Source: Dipteronia dyeriana (taxonomy: Eukaryota; Streptophyta; Magnoliopsida; Sapindales; Sapindaceae). From it: 64,000 nucleotides of DNA. How positions within the stretch are numbered: position 1 is the stretch's first letter; every line of letters begins with the position of its first letter. Under the pieces are notes generated by a model, which saw nothing but the letters and a program-made list of their open reading frames with translations, made no database searches and was not told the DNA's origin. The stretch covers positions 29,396,405 through 29,460,404 of the forward strand of contig CM065301.1 of NCBI GenBank assembly GCA_032871835.1. The letters run 5' to 3'. Below are positions 49,333 to 60,213 of this stretch, one piece after another. The position numbers and the translations under genes were made by a program.

Positions 49333-51975
49333 ATGGATAAAATACTGAAAGTTACTGTGGTGTATGGGGCACAAGTGTTCGATTTAGGTGAGTGTGATGC
49401 TGATCACATTAGCTTAATTAATTTAGTTCATGCAATGACTAAGGAAGTCAGTGGTAGCAGTGACCTCCCAAGTGGAGGGTTCACAGTTAGGGCAGAATTA
49501 CCATGGAGTAAAGACACAATAGTTGTTTTGATAGATAGTGAATTACTAGATGTGTTTAGGGAAATTGGGAATCGTGGGTATGATCAGATATGTTTTCAGA
49601 TAGAAAAGACCCGTCATTCACCCATTGATGAGCCTGAAGTAGTGGAACAAATAGGTTGGTGTAATAAAGAGGCTGGTATGTTTGATTTTATAGTTGAAAG
49701 TGAGGGTGAGGATACTGAATCTGATGATGCACAATTCGAAGAGGGAGTGGAGTCAGATGGTGATACTGATGAGGGTTTCAACAGTGGTATGGGAGTAGGT
49801 TTAGATGGTATCGAGGATGAGGGTGTACAGACTGGTGAGGGTGTCAACATGGTGTTAGAGTAGGCTTAGATGGTATAGAGGATGAGGGTTTACAGACTGG
49901 TGAGGGTGTAGAGAATGGCGAGGGTGTACAGAATTAGGGTGTAGAGAATAGTGATGATGTACATGCTGGTGAGGGTTTAGATGGTGATGTTGTTGATGAG
50001 GATGAAATCAGTAAGCAGTGTATGGCTTTGTTTGATGGATATGAATCTAGGTCAGATGATGATTATTTCACTGACCATGATGAAGAAAGTTCAGACCAGA
50101 AAAAAACCAAAATTAGTTTAGGCAATTTGAGTGAAGGTATACCTTTTGAAAGACAGAAGGGGGTGAGATAAAATTCTTTGTAGGTCAAATATTTGGTAGT
50201 AAGAAGGAAATGAGAGACATTTTCAGGGAGTATGCCATTAGGGAATGTGTGAGTTTAGGTAGAGTTAAGAATGATAATGTAAGACAGACTTATGTTTGCA
50301 ATTCAGAAGGTTGTCCTTGGAGGGCACATGGTTCAAGAACTATTGATAAAAAGTCTTTCATTATCAAAACCTTAGATGACAAACATGATTGTCATAGGGT
50401 TTACAATAACAGTGAAGCAAAGGTTAAGTTGATAACCTCTAGGGTTGAGTCTCTTGTGAAGAGTAATCCTACTGTGGCTGCCAAAGTGTTAGGTGATTTT
50501 ATCCTACAGAGGTATAATGTAGTTGTTGACATGAAGAAGCTATACAATGTGAAACAGAGAGTCATGTCCCAGTTAAGGAGTGACCATAACAGTTCTTTTA
50601 GGTATCTAAGACAGTATGCCTACACCTTGAATCAAACTAATCATGGTACAACAATCCATATTAAGATCCAAAAACCACTGACTACCTTTCATAGGCTGTT
50701 TTTGAGATTTCAAGCTCAAAAACAAGGTTTCTTAGAGGGTTGTAGACTTTTTATAGGTCTAGATGGTTGTCATCTGAAAGAACCATGTGGTGGAGTGCTT
50801 CTTTCAGCCGTGGCTTTAGATACAAACAGTAGAATATTTCCACTTGCTATTTGTATATGTGAGAAAGAGACCAAGAGGAGTTGAAAGTGGTTTTTAAACA
50901 GCTTGAAGATGTTCCTACATTTCCCTGAAAACAGGCATTTGTGCTTTATGTCTGATAGACAGAAGGGTTTGGTGAAGGCATTGCAGACCCATTTTCCTTT
51001 GGCTAGTACAAGGTAAATTATGATAAATCATTTTCCTCGTGCAGTTTCTTCCAATTTTTGCATTTTCATATGACCATATTTATATCCATGTGTGGCAGGT
51101 TTTGTGCAAGGCATATATATGCCAACTTCAGATCTTCCTATCCTGGTCACAACTACAAGAAGATGTTCTGGAAGGCTAGCAGAAGTAGCAACATGTTTCA
51201 CTTCAATGCTGCCTAGAGTACTACTGTTGATGTGGGAGCTGGCAGATTAGTGGCATTCCATGTCCTCATGCCATGGCTGCGATAAGCCACAGTTGTGGAA
51301 GACGATCACTGAAGGATTAGGTTCCTAATTTTGTCCACCAAAGCCTCAGCAAAACTGTATACATCCAAACTTATAGGGGAATGATTCATCCCCTACCTGA
51401 CCAAAACATATGGCCAACAATTGAAACAGATGAGCTTCTTCCACCACCAAATGCAACACAGCTTGGCAGGCCTAAACTGCAAAGGAAGAGAGAAGCCGGA
51501 GAGAAAGCAAAATAAGGTAGGTCAAGGACAGTCATATGCAAGTTGTGTGGGATGGCATGCCACAACAAAAGGACTTGCAAAACTAACAAGTCGTCAGGAG
51601 GCCAAAAGGTATATATATAGTATTCAATTACTCAATTAACATAATATATTTTTGTAGTTAGTATTTAAATATTTTTATTATTCGAATTACAGAAAAAACG
51701 TGGAACAAAAAGAGGATCATCATCACAACAACCTCAGCCAGCAACTGCAACCACAACATCATCGCAACAACCTCAACCAACAACTTCATCAAGTTCACAA
51801 CCACCACCTCATAAGAAAACAAAGGTGATTTCTAACTTCAACTAGTTGTAATTTTATTTCTTTCTGTTTCTTTATTTTTTGTACACCTAAACTTTGTTTG
51901 ATTTCACTTTGATAGGATCAACACTCAACAATAGGATCATCCAATCCACCAATCCAGTCTCAACCTCAATCATAA
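49333..51975 (+). pseudogene. MULE transposase (mudrA type), inactivated
   Basis: It opens at ATG 49333 with a PB1-like domain (KVTVVYGAQVFDLGE), then an acidic repeat region (about 49690-50130) broken by a one-base slip near 49850. A second slip lies in the G-run near 50158. The frame to 50884 has the zinc-binding MuDR DNA-binding domain (CNSEGCPWRAHG, DKHDCHRV) and the start of the DDE domain (FIGLDGCHLK; first Asp). A TGA at 50882, where Trp is usual, precedes a catalytic SDRQKGL near 50950. Intron 51013-51098 is GT-AG. After FWKASRSSNMFHFNAA, roughly 130-150 residues usual in the family are missing, and coding resumes at the SWIM finger (GIPCPHAMA). A zinc knuckle, CKLCGMACHNKRTC, and a Gln/Ser/Thr-rich tail follow, with introns 51609-51692 and 51825-51915. 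Stop at 51973. Confidence 0.88.
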
Positions 51976-52443
51976 GTAACCCGGGTATTGGCCTGACCTT
52001 CTACAGCTTCTACAGCCTGCATGATTCTGGTTTGATGTAGTACTTTTTGTAATATATATATATTAGTGGTTTTAGTGGTAGCAACATAAGAACATGCAGA
52101 ATTCTGGATGATGAATGTTGGTTTTTAGGATGCAGAACATGTACTACTTTAAGCTGAAAAATGTTGGTCTAACTATTACATGTTAGTTTATCTTATCAAT
52201 GATGCTTATGTTTATGAATGAATTTATGGTTGATAATGCTTAAAATATGAATTATATATGAAAGGTGCTTGTCTGAAATATAACTAGATCACAACTATTT
52301 AAGTACAAGCATAAACTTTCTACATGATTACAACTAGGTTAACTACCATGATTACGACATGGTAGTAATATTACAACATGGTAGTAATATAACTAGATTA
52401 CAACATCAAACAAAACTAGGTTAACTACCATGATTACAACTAT

Positions 52444-52932
52444 TTAAGTACAAGCATTGTCATCATTACACCAAAACACAACTAGGTTAACTACCAACAT
52501 CAACTTTGACCCTCCTTGATTATACTCCAGTTGATGCATTCTCCCATGAATGTTTGTAATATTTGTTTCCAAATTCTGCATTCTTGCATGTAAAGTTTCT
52601 AAGTGCTACACCTTTTCCCATAACACCTCCAGACTTTGTAACCTTATATTGAGAGCTGCCATTTCCTATTGAAGCATAAAATTATCTCTAGCATCATTCC
52701 TTTCCCTTATGCTTTCACTATATTCTGTCTTGTTGAATTCTTTATTATCTGGTTCCCAAAAGCTGTAGAATTTGCATTTGCCTATTTCACATACAAAATA
52801 CAATTTCCTAGGGTTGTTTTGGGATTCGAAAATCTTCACCCCGACTTTAACACCACATGAACATATTCTATTTTTGAATTTTATTAACCCTCCATTTATG
52901 TTGGTTGTTGAGCTTGATGTTGCCTCCGTCAT
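52444..52932 (-). pseudogene. GRF-type zinc finger plus coiled-coil protein, convergent gene of the MULE
   Basis: The minus-strand frame from ATG 52932 encodes an N-terminal linker and a GRF zinc finger at residues 24-66. The motif is CSCGVKVGVKIF, NPRKLYFVCEIGKCKFYSFW, with Cys pairs and the aromatic FxxW end expected of this nucleic-acid-binding fold. Residues after about 80 form leucine heptads (ALNIRLQSLEVL, LETLHARMQNLETNITNI). Two TAG codons, near 52664 and 52618, interrupt the coiled coil; both would be Gln with one C-to-T change. Total is about 162 codons, ending TAA at 52444. It lies tail-to-tail with the transposase, 470 bp apart, inside the TIRs. Role unknown; DNA or RNA binding is likely from the fold. 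Confidence 0.75.
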
Positions 52933-53550
52933 AATGCTTCGATTTAGTTGTTGCTAGTGCTATAACCTCTTTGAATAGGTGTTCAATGTAGCTGAAGTTT
53001 GAGTGTTGTTTGTCAATGTTTGATGAATAAATGTGTGAATGTGATGGTGGTTTGTGTACGTTTGATGAACATATTTGTATATGTGATGGTGGTTTATATG
53101 TGGAGTGATCGGTTTGTGTATGTTTGATGGAAAAATTTGTGATGTGATGATGTTGAATGCTGTGTGGATTGATGGAGAAATGAATTTCAGATGGTGGATG
53201 TTGTGTGGATTGATGAAGAAATGTGGATGATTATTGTATTTTTATGGAATTGATTTATGTATGTGGAAGCAATGGCTGCAAGTGTGGTGGTTTTTAAAGG
53301 GAATAGTTGGAGCCGTTGGCCAGAATGAGACCGTTGGCCAACGGTCCAATTTGGTTTCCAAAAAGGATTTTTTTTAAAATATAACACAAAACAAGGGTTA
53401 AATGGTAAATAACATTTTTTACTATTCCCATAACAGACAAAAGTCAGGGTATAAGTGTCTTTTAAAAAAAAACAAATAAACAGGGATATTTGGGTCATTA
53501 AACACTCTGACATCATCAGTCAGTCTGATTTAACAGAAAATCTGACAGAA

Positions 53551-53631
53551 GGACTAAAGCTAGTAATTCAAAAAACTATTGGACTAAACTCAGATAAACG
53601 CAAACTAGAGAGATTAAAATCTTAATATCCC
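53551..53631 (-). repeat. MULE right terminal inverted repeat
   Basis: Partner of 48166-48246. Just inside it, at 53310-53350, GACCGTTGGCCAACGGTCC forms a strong palindrome. Confidence 0.9.
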
Positions 53632-53829
53632 TTTATTGAATGATATTTTTGTAACTATCTTTCTTGTTCAAAACAATTCTCGAGGGGCCAATCGCATATT
53701 CCAAATCTAATTAATATTAAAATAACCTCTTCTAACGTGAATAATGAGAACCTATGCATTTAGACATTTCACGTGGGAGAATTTTTCATCACTTAAAAAT
53801 ATCTTGAAAGCCAGTTAGTACTTTGTCAA

Positions 53830-54070
53830 TGACGTTGAAGCTTCGTACATTTGTTACTTTAGGCTTACAAAGATGACTATAGTTTTTTATCAGAAAATGA
53901 AAAAAGAAAAAAGAAAAAAAAAGATGGCCATCATTTCACCATTGAAGTACTTTGATGTGATCACGAATGTGCTTTTTCTGCTTGCCATTAATCATTTAAT
54001 TGTCAGGTAGCTTTCTAGAGAACAGTTCATTTTAGTCCTCCATCGCAAATTATATATCAAGTATTTATAG
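53830..54070 (+). repeat. Segmental duplication block 2, copy 2 (left part)
   Basis: Matches 36150-36360 through TTAATTGTCAGGTAGCT, AGAGAACRGTT and AATTATATATCAAG. The match continues at 56640-56800 after the hAT-like insertion. Confidence 0.7.
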
Positions 54071-54989
54071 ATAAGGCAGGTTATATTGGATATGTCCTTT
54101 AAACATATACTAAAAGGTTAAAGCATGTAGGGGTGGACGCGGTTCGGTTCGGTTTGATTTTAGATAAAACCTAACTGAACTAAAAATATTTCGGTTCATT
54201 TAAAATTGAACCGGTTTAAACCGAATAAGAAATGGTAACCAAACTGAACTGATTTGAATCGGTACGATTCGATTCGGTTTATTTCGATTTTAGGTCTAAT
54301 GGACCTTTTTGGTTTGATGGGCTAAATGAGTTTTTTTTAATATATATTTTTAAATTTAATGGGTTGTTGTTGTCTTGTTAGATTCTAATTTTAAACAAAA
54401 GTTTCATGAATTTTAAAAGCCCAAACCCAAATCAAACATAACTAATATTATTTAAGTTATACTTCATTCAAAAGAATCATAAATTAAATAAACATGAAAT
54501 TCAATTTTTAAAGACATACTACAAACATACCACTATACCAGACATACAACCATACAGGCCTACAACACTTCACAAGTGAGTAAGTGACATACAGTTAAAT
54601 TGTTCAACATAAAAACTCTAAATCAGAAATCCAAATTCCAAATAAAAATCACAATCCAAATCCAAACTCTAAATAAATATTACAATCCAAATCCAAACTT
54701 CAAATCAAAATTACTATCCAAATCAAACAATAAAGGCAGTAAAATAATTCCAATTTTCTGCACTCATAAATAAAATAATTATTAGTAATGTCAGTTAAAT
54801 AAGCAAGTTGCATCCATGTTAGAAGGATGCTAGGCTATCAAACAATTATATGCATATACAATTAAACAATTAAAGGCCACTTAATCAATTATCCATATCA
54901 AAGTATCTCTCAGTCTCTCACTATGAAAATCCGCCCAAAAGAATAAACATTCCACTCAACTCAAATATTTCAAGCGACCACCATCACTG

Positions 54990-55345
54990 CCTCCATATCC
55001 ACAGCCCACAGTACATATATATATCAACAACTCCACAAGTTATCCACCACCCAATTTATACCATATCCACCTCGCATAACACATTTATATCAACAACTCA
55101 GTAAGTTCACAACCCAATTTATACCATATCAACAGCCCGCAACACATATATATCAATAACTCAACAAGTTATCCACAACCCAATTTATACTATATCCACA
55201 GCCCACAACACATTTATATCAACAACTCAACAAGTTATCCACAATCCAATTATACCATATCCACAGCCCACGGCACATATATATCACAACTCTTACTCAA
55301 CAAGTTATCCACAACCCACAACATATATACAGCCCACACAACATA
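54990..55345 (+). repeat. 66-bp minisatellite, about five copies
   Basis: The unit contains CCATATCCACAGCCCAC, then CACATATATATCAACAACTC, then AACAAGTTATCCACAACCC and ATTTATA. Copies start near 54992, 55062, 55125, 55191 and 55255, with the last one rearranged. Confidence 0.85.
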
Positions 55346-56260
55346 TATTTTTGTTTTTAAATAATAATAAATAACAGTATAACTAGACAGCTTGTTAGTT
55401 GTTACAGTCTGCACTCTATAGAAGTACATAAATTGAATTTTTTTCAACAATAAGTATAATTATTAAATTGTATATTAGTATAAGTTATTAAATTTATAAT
55501 AAACAACAAGCAACACACCAATGAAACAAGCAACGCCACACCTTAAAGGAAATAAACAACACATCAGAGAAACAACACATCCACAACAAACAGCTTTGGC
55601 TGAAGAAACAACACATTAGATAAATAACACGTCCACAACAAGCCTGAAGAAATAAAGAAAGAAGAAAAGATGAAGAAGACAACAACTAACCAAAGAAGCA
55701 AATCGGCAATCAGACGATTCAGACGAGTTGAAGATGAGCAGAATGGAGGAGCCGACGTTGAAGCTTTGGTTGGAGATGAAGGAGAGTATATCAGTTAAAC
55801 AGAGACCAGATCGGTGGTCATCAGATGTGAAATAAAAAAAAAAGATAAAAACAAAATAATACAAAAACAAAATTAGAAAAAATAGAGGAAGAAAATTAGC
55901 AAAATAAGAAGACTAGAAGAGAGTGACTCGAGTGACAAACCTTCTCTTAGAAACGGTGTTAGGATGAGCAGAGGAGATGAGTCGATCGGCTGTTGAACAA
56001 TGGAGATGAACAACTGGGATGACTGACGAAGATGACCAAATCGGAGAAGAGTGGCGGAGATGAGCAGTGGAGGAGTGGAGGAAGAGATGAGAGTCACGGA
56101 GGGTCGGAGATGATAGACAAGCAGCGGTCCAGCGGAGGAGAACTGAGAAGTGAGAAGTAAAGCTGAATAGCGGTCGGCCAAAGAATGAGAAGTAAAAAGT
56201 CAAAAAAATGAAAGAATGTTAGGGTTAGGGAATTAGCCATTTAGGGTTTTTGTTTTAACT

Positions 56261-56266
<6 letters not shown>

Positions 56267-56299
<33 letters not shown>
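56267..56299 (+). repeat. (TG)n microsatellite
   Basis: About sixteen TG units inside hAT-like element 3. Confidence 0.95.
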
Positions 56300-56504
56300 T
56301 TTTAGCAGTTCAATCCGGTTTTTAGGAAACCAAACCGGTTTTTGGGAAACCAAACCGGTTTGAACCATTTTTTTTAATGTTTTTAACCTTTAAACCGGTT
56401 TGAACTGAATTAATTCGATGAACCGAACCGAACACCTATTTTTTTGGTCCGGTTCGAATTGGTTCGGTTCGGTTTTAAACTTAGTGCTCACCCCTAGTTA
56501 GAGG

Positions 56505-56800
56505 TTCTAAGTTTTAGTCTATTCCCTCTCTTAAATTTCAAATTATTGTAATATTTTATATATATTAGTGGTTGTAAGTTTTAGCTTCTTCCCTTTCTTA
56601 AACTTTGAATTATTGTCAATGTAATATTATATATATATATATATCAAGCATTTATGAGAAGATTAAAGTAATGTTACTTTTATTTTTATTTTTATTTAAA
56701 AAAGTAATCTATTTTCTTAGAGTCTTAGACCTAACAAATTAATATTTCCAATTGATTAAAACAATAATTGAGCTAGTAGCATTATTGATGATCCATACTT
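56505..56800 (+). repeat. Short tandem duplication and segmental block 2 (right part)
   Basis: GGTTCTAAGTTTTAG and GGTTGTAAGTTTTAG start two copies of a roughly 70-bp unit at 56505 and 56568. From 56640 the sequence matches 36350-36450 (ATATCAAGCATTTATGAGA, CTAACAAATTAATATTT, ACAATAATTGAGCT). Confidence 0.65.
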
Positions 56801-56808
56801 ATTATTTA

Positions 56809-58200
56809 GGATGATGTATTCAATTAGGATTTTAAAAGACTTTTAATGACTTTTATGGAATTAAAAAGTTTAGATATAATCGATGTAGACTTTTAACGAC
56901 TCTATAAAAGTTACGAGGTATTCAATACAGACTTTTATAGACTTTAAAAAAGTCTATAAAAGTCATATGATGTTCAATCAAGACTTTTTAACACTCTATG
57001 AAAGTTATGAGATATTCAAAATCTCATTGACTTATAACGGTTCTAAAATATCAATGATTTTTAATGACTTTTAATGAATTTAGTTATAACAAATATCACA
57101 TTTTGTCTTTCATTCCTATCAAAGACTTTGAATGTTTTTTTTAAAGAAAATAAATACATAAAGCATTTCACTTTAGAATTAAAACATAAAACTTTTTGAA
57201 AAACATCAACCACCAAACATATATTCTATTTTCAAATAAAAGCACAAACATTCTAAACAATTTTCACAAATAAAATAAAAAAAAATATCTTTTGAAATGA
57301 ATAAACATTATTAAAAAAAACATATAAAAATTAACAATCTATAACACAACAAAATTAACTTAAAAATAATATAAACGACTTTCCATCAACAGTGCAATTA
57401 AGGACGAGAGGTTTCATTTTTTTACCTATATTTTCAAAGCAACTAAGTAAAACCAAAACAAATCAAATAAACATCATTTATTAAAATAAAAATAATAAAA
57501 GACATAACCACTACTTAACCATGCTAGTATGCCATAATCAAAGTCGTGTATGAACGTGACTGTATGTAATTATGATTAATATCAAAATACTCACTTTTAT
57601 GTATGAGTCTTATTCAACAACTAGGTACGGTTTTTATGTTTTATCTTAATAACTTGAATGATTTTTTGATTGATTTTTTATACTCATTGTCATACTTTCA
57701 TAGAGACATGTAAACATTAATATTATTGTCGGTTTACTACATTTATTCTAAAAGAAAATTTATAGTATTTTAACTAATTATATAAAAAAAAATTAACTAA
57801 CTATTAAAAGAAAAAGAGCATGATGTCTTCGTGATGCAAAATAAATTTAAAAAAATAAATTAAAATCACACACACACAAAATATATATATGAATGCTTTT
57901 GTCAAGTTTAATTAACAATGATTATTTTTTATTAACTTGAATAAAATATTTTTATTGACATGATAAACGTATATAATTTTGCTAAAAAAAGTATACATTA
58001 TATTTAAAACTCAATGAAAGTCTATAAAAGCCTTTTAAAATGTAAGTCTACGAAAGTCTTTTAAAATGAAAGTTTATGAAAGTTTTTCTTAATTCTGTAA
58101 AGTCTATAAAAGTCAATAAAAGTCCACAAAATTTGTAAAAGTCATCCGTTTTAAAAAAAGTCTTTAAAATTCGTTTAAAATCCTAATCGAATACACCCCC
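56809..58200. mobile_element. PIF/Harbinger-like or related TIR element with AAAGTC arrays
   Basis: The 1392-bp element has inverted ends: left ATGTATTCAATTAGGATTTT, right (reverse complement) GGGGGTGTATTCGATTAGG. TTTA flanks both sides (56805-56808 and 58201-58204), containing a TTA. Subterminal regions repeat AAAAGTCTATAAAAGTC and its complement many times. The centre is AT-rich with no transposase. Family call rests on the short TSD only. Confidence 0.65.
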
Positions 58201-58488
58201 TTTAGCTACTCTTAGATTATATATTTATGGGCAATCTATGTTGCACCAGAATATTGTTATATGTGATTGCTTGTATGTAATGTTACCTATGTTGTTTTGG
58301 TTTTGTTAACCTATTGGGTTACGTAAAAACAACCAGATTGGATTGGGTTTGTTTGTTGGATTGTGTAATTTTATCAAACTCAAACAATTACATAGTTTTT
58401 AATTTTCTTTTACCATTTCTTTTCTTATCTTTAGCAAATTTAACTTAGTTACTTTATTAGAAATCAAAACTTCACTTCCCAGAAGTGT

Positions 58489-59340
58489 TGTCGGATAGAA
58501 CACAAACAAGCAATAGCAAAAGAAGAATACGAAGGAAGATAAAATAAATCAAAATCATACATAACACAACGATTTTTATGTGGAAACCCAAATCAGAAAA
58601 AAAAACCACGGTTGTCAGGACGACAAAAGAAAGTTTCAATATGTAGAAAATTAATACATCCACACACTTAGGATTCTCTATTTTCTAATACCCCAAACCC
58701 AATCACACCCAATGCTCTCTTGAGATCTCTATAATATTTGTTAATTTGCTCCACCACATTAAACTAGTTATTATGGTCTATTTATATGAGTTACAGGGAG
58801 TTTAAGATAAAAGGAAATCCTACTCTTATACATATAAGAATTACTTGTTCCACATAAATACTATTTTCTATTTATGACAAGTCTTATTGTAAATGAGAAA
58901 ACTTATAATCATAAGAACTTTCAGAAACATACTATTCCCTTTTCCATATTTCCTGATTCAATGCGAGTTTATGATTGACTGTGATTCAAGTTACAGTTGG
59001 CCACCTGCTTCCTTAACCATGTTGAAATTGACCACTTAGAAAACCGTTATCCACGTGCCACATTACCAAGAAGCTGTCATGACCCACAACGCAACTCACG
59101 GCGTAAGCGGACCGCTGTCCTACCGTTGTGCCACTCATAAGGCAAGACACAACGGTTTCTACTGGAATGAGACCGTTGTGTTGCCGCTATCATAATTTAC
59201 AGCGGAGGCATAATGGTTTTCGCTATTCTCCGTTTCTCCAGTTTTTCAGGTCTTCAAACCTCCTTAAACTTGATCTCATACTCCCAAACGTGTCCCACGT
59301 CTCCAGAAAGTCTCCACATTGGTGAATCCCATTTGGTAAT
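58489..59340 (-). mobile_element. Copia-type LTR F, inverted second copy (truncated)
   Basis: In minus orientation it ends TATCCGACA at 58489, matching the TGTCGGA start of the family. It contains AACCGTGGTTTTTTTTTCTG near 58610, a TATA region near 58785 and the same order of blocks as 40457-41543. At 59341 it is cut by the start of element D, so its 5' end should lie beyond that element. Confidence 0.65.
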
Positions 59341-60153
59341 TGTTATTGGTAAAATTTGGACGATCTGACACGATAGCAAAAGATAAGGGTCGGAGATGCC
59401 ACATCACCAGAAGACAACTTGATCAAATAAACCCAAGTTGACCACAGAGCACTTGTCAAACCCCATAACCAAGATGACACAAATGATCGAGCAGGAAGAC
59501 CCAATCCGGGCTTTTAAGTTGGTCAGGGCTAAGGTCATGATCGGGTGAGACCACTGATAGGGGAAAAGTTGGTATGGTCGAGTTCAGCAGATGGTCGGTT
59601 GCATAACATGTGGAAAACATTCAGATTTAATGAAGCTACGACTTAAATATGTAGAGAACGAGTCCTACGGAAATAAGATGTCTAGAAGCATACTTTGACA
59701 AGGAAATAAATTTCCATATAGATATCAAAGTCTAAGCCAGACAAAAGTCTAATATGATCACCATACAATCAACAAAAGATAAGGAAGGAGGGGAACACTA
59801 CTTCAACAATTGAGATTTTTGTTTAGTTATGGGGAACTTTCCTTACTAGTATACCAAGAATTAGGATTCCGTGCATGTATAAATGGACCCTAACAACATC
59901 CATAAAAGAATGAACGTTAATTTAGCATAGAAAAGAGCAGGCGAGATCGTGTGTGTATTTATTTTTCAACTTAGTGGATTCTTTTTTCTCTTGCCGTTAT
60001 TGACCTACCGTGGATATTTCCCCACCTTGGGGTTTTACCATGAAAAATCTTGTGTTGCTTCTCGCTTTTTGTTTATTTTGATGTACAATTTAATTTTTCA
60101 TTCATATTATCTATTTGACGAGTGGTTAATCCAAAAATCACCGTCAATAACTA
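59341..60153 (+). mobile_element. Element D 5' LTR (provisional limits)
   Basis: Starts TGTTATTGGTAAAATTTGG immediately where LTR F is broken. It has a TATA-like GTATAAATGGACCC near 59877 and ends CAATAAC near 60151, an inverted match to the start. The 3' LTR is outside the window, so the limits are inferred from the short inverted ends, promoter and position. Confidence 0.5.
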
Positions 60154-60213
60154 GCCGTAGAAAGAGGGTGTAAACCTCCATTAGCATTGAGTTTTAATAG
60201 TTAATTTCGGGAA

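Larger units (their letters stand above)
48166..53631. mobile_element. Mutator-like element (MULE) with two genes
   Basis: This 5466-bp element has long terminal inverted repeats (48166-48246 and 53551-53631) beginning GGGATATTAAGATTTTA, about 93 percent identical over 81 bp, and a 9-bp TSD. It carries a plus-strand mudrA-type transposase gene (49333-51975) and a convergent minus-strand gene for a GRF zinc-finger protein (52444-52932). Both have a few inactivating changes. High TIR identity suggests a fairly recent insertion. Confidence 0.92.
54128..56496. mobile_element. hAT-like element 3 with GGTTCGGTT subterminal repeats
   Basis: This 2369-bp block starts TAGGGGTGGAC and ends GTGCTCACCCCTA. 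Both ends carry repeated GGTTCGGTTC units and AACCGGTTTGAACC-like palindromes over about 150 bp. No perfect 8-bp TSD is seen, so one end may have been altered. Inside are a 66-bp minisatellite and long open minus-strand frames (55616-56203) rich in Ser, Leu and Phe that match no domain I recognise. Confidence 0.65.

Noticed and set aside
49614..49850. Minus-strand Ser/Pro-rich frame
   Set aside because: Complement of the acidic repeat region of the MULE transposase; no independent support.
54990..55345. CRISPR-like array of spaced repeats
   Set aside because: The 66-bp units are contiguous, with no unique spacers, and the DNA is plant nuclear.
55616..56203. Long minus-strand frames rich in Ser, Leu and Phe
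   Set aside because: They overlap purine/pyrimidine-biased DNA inside a hAT-like element, and I see no transposase or other domain signature.
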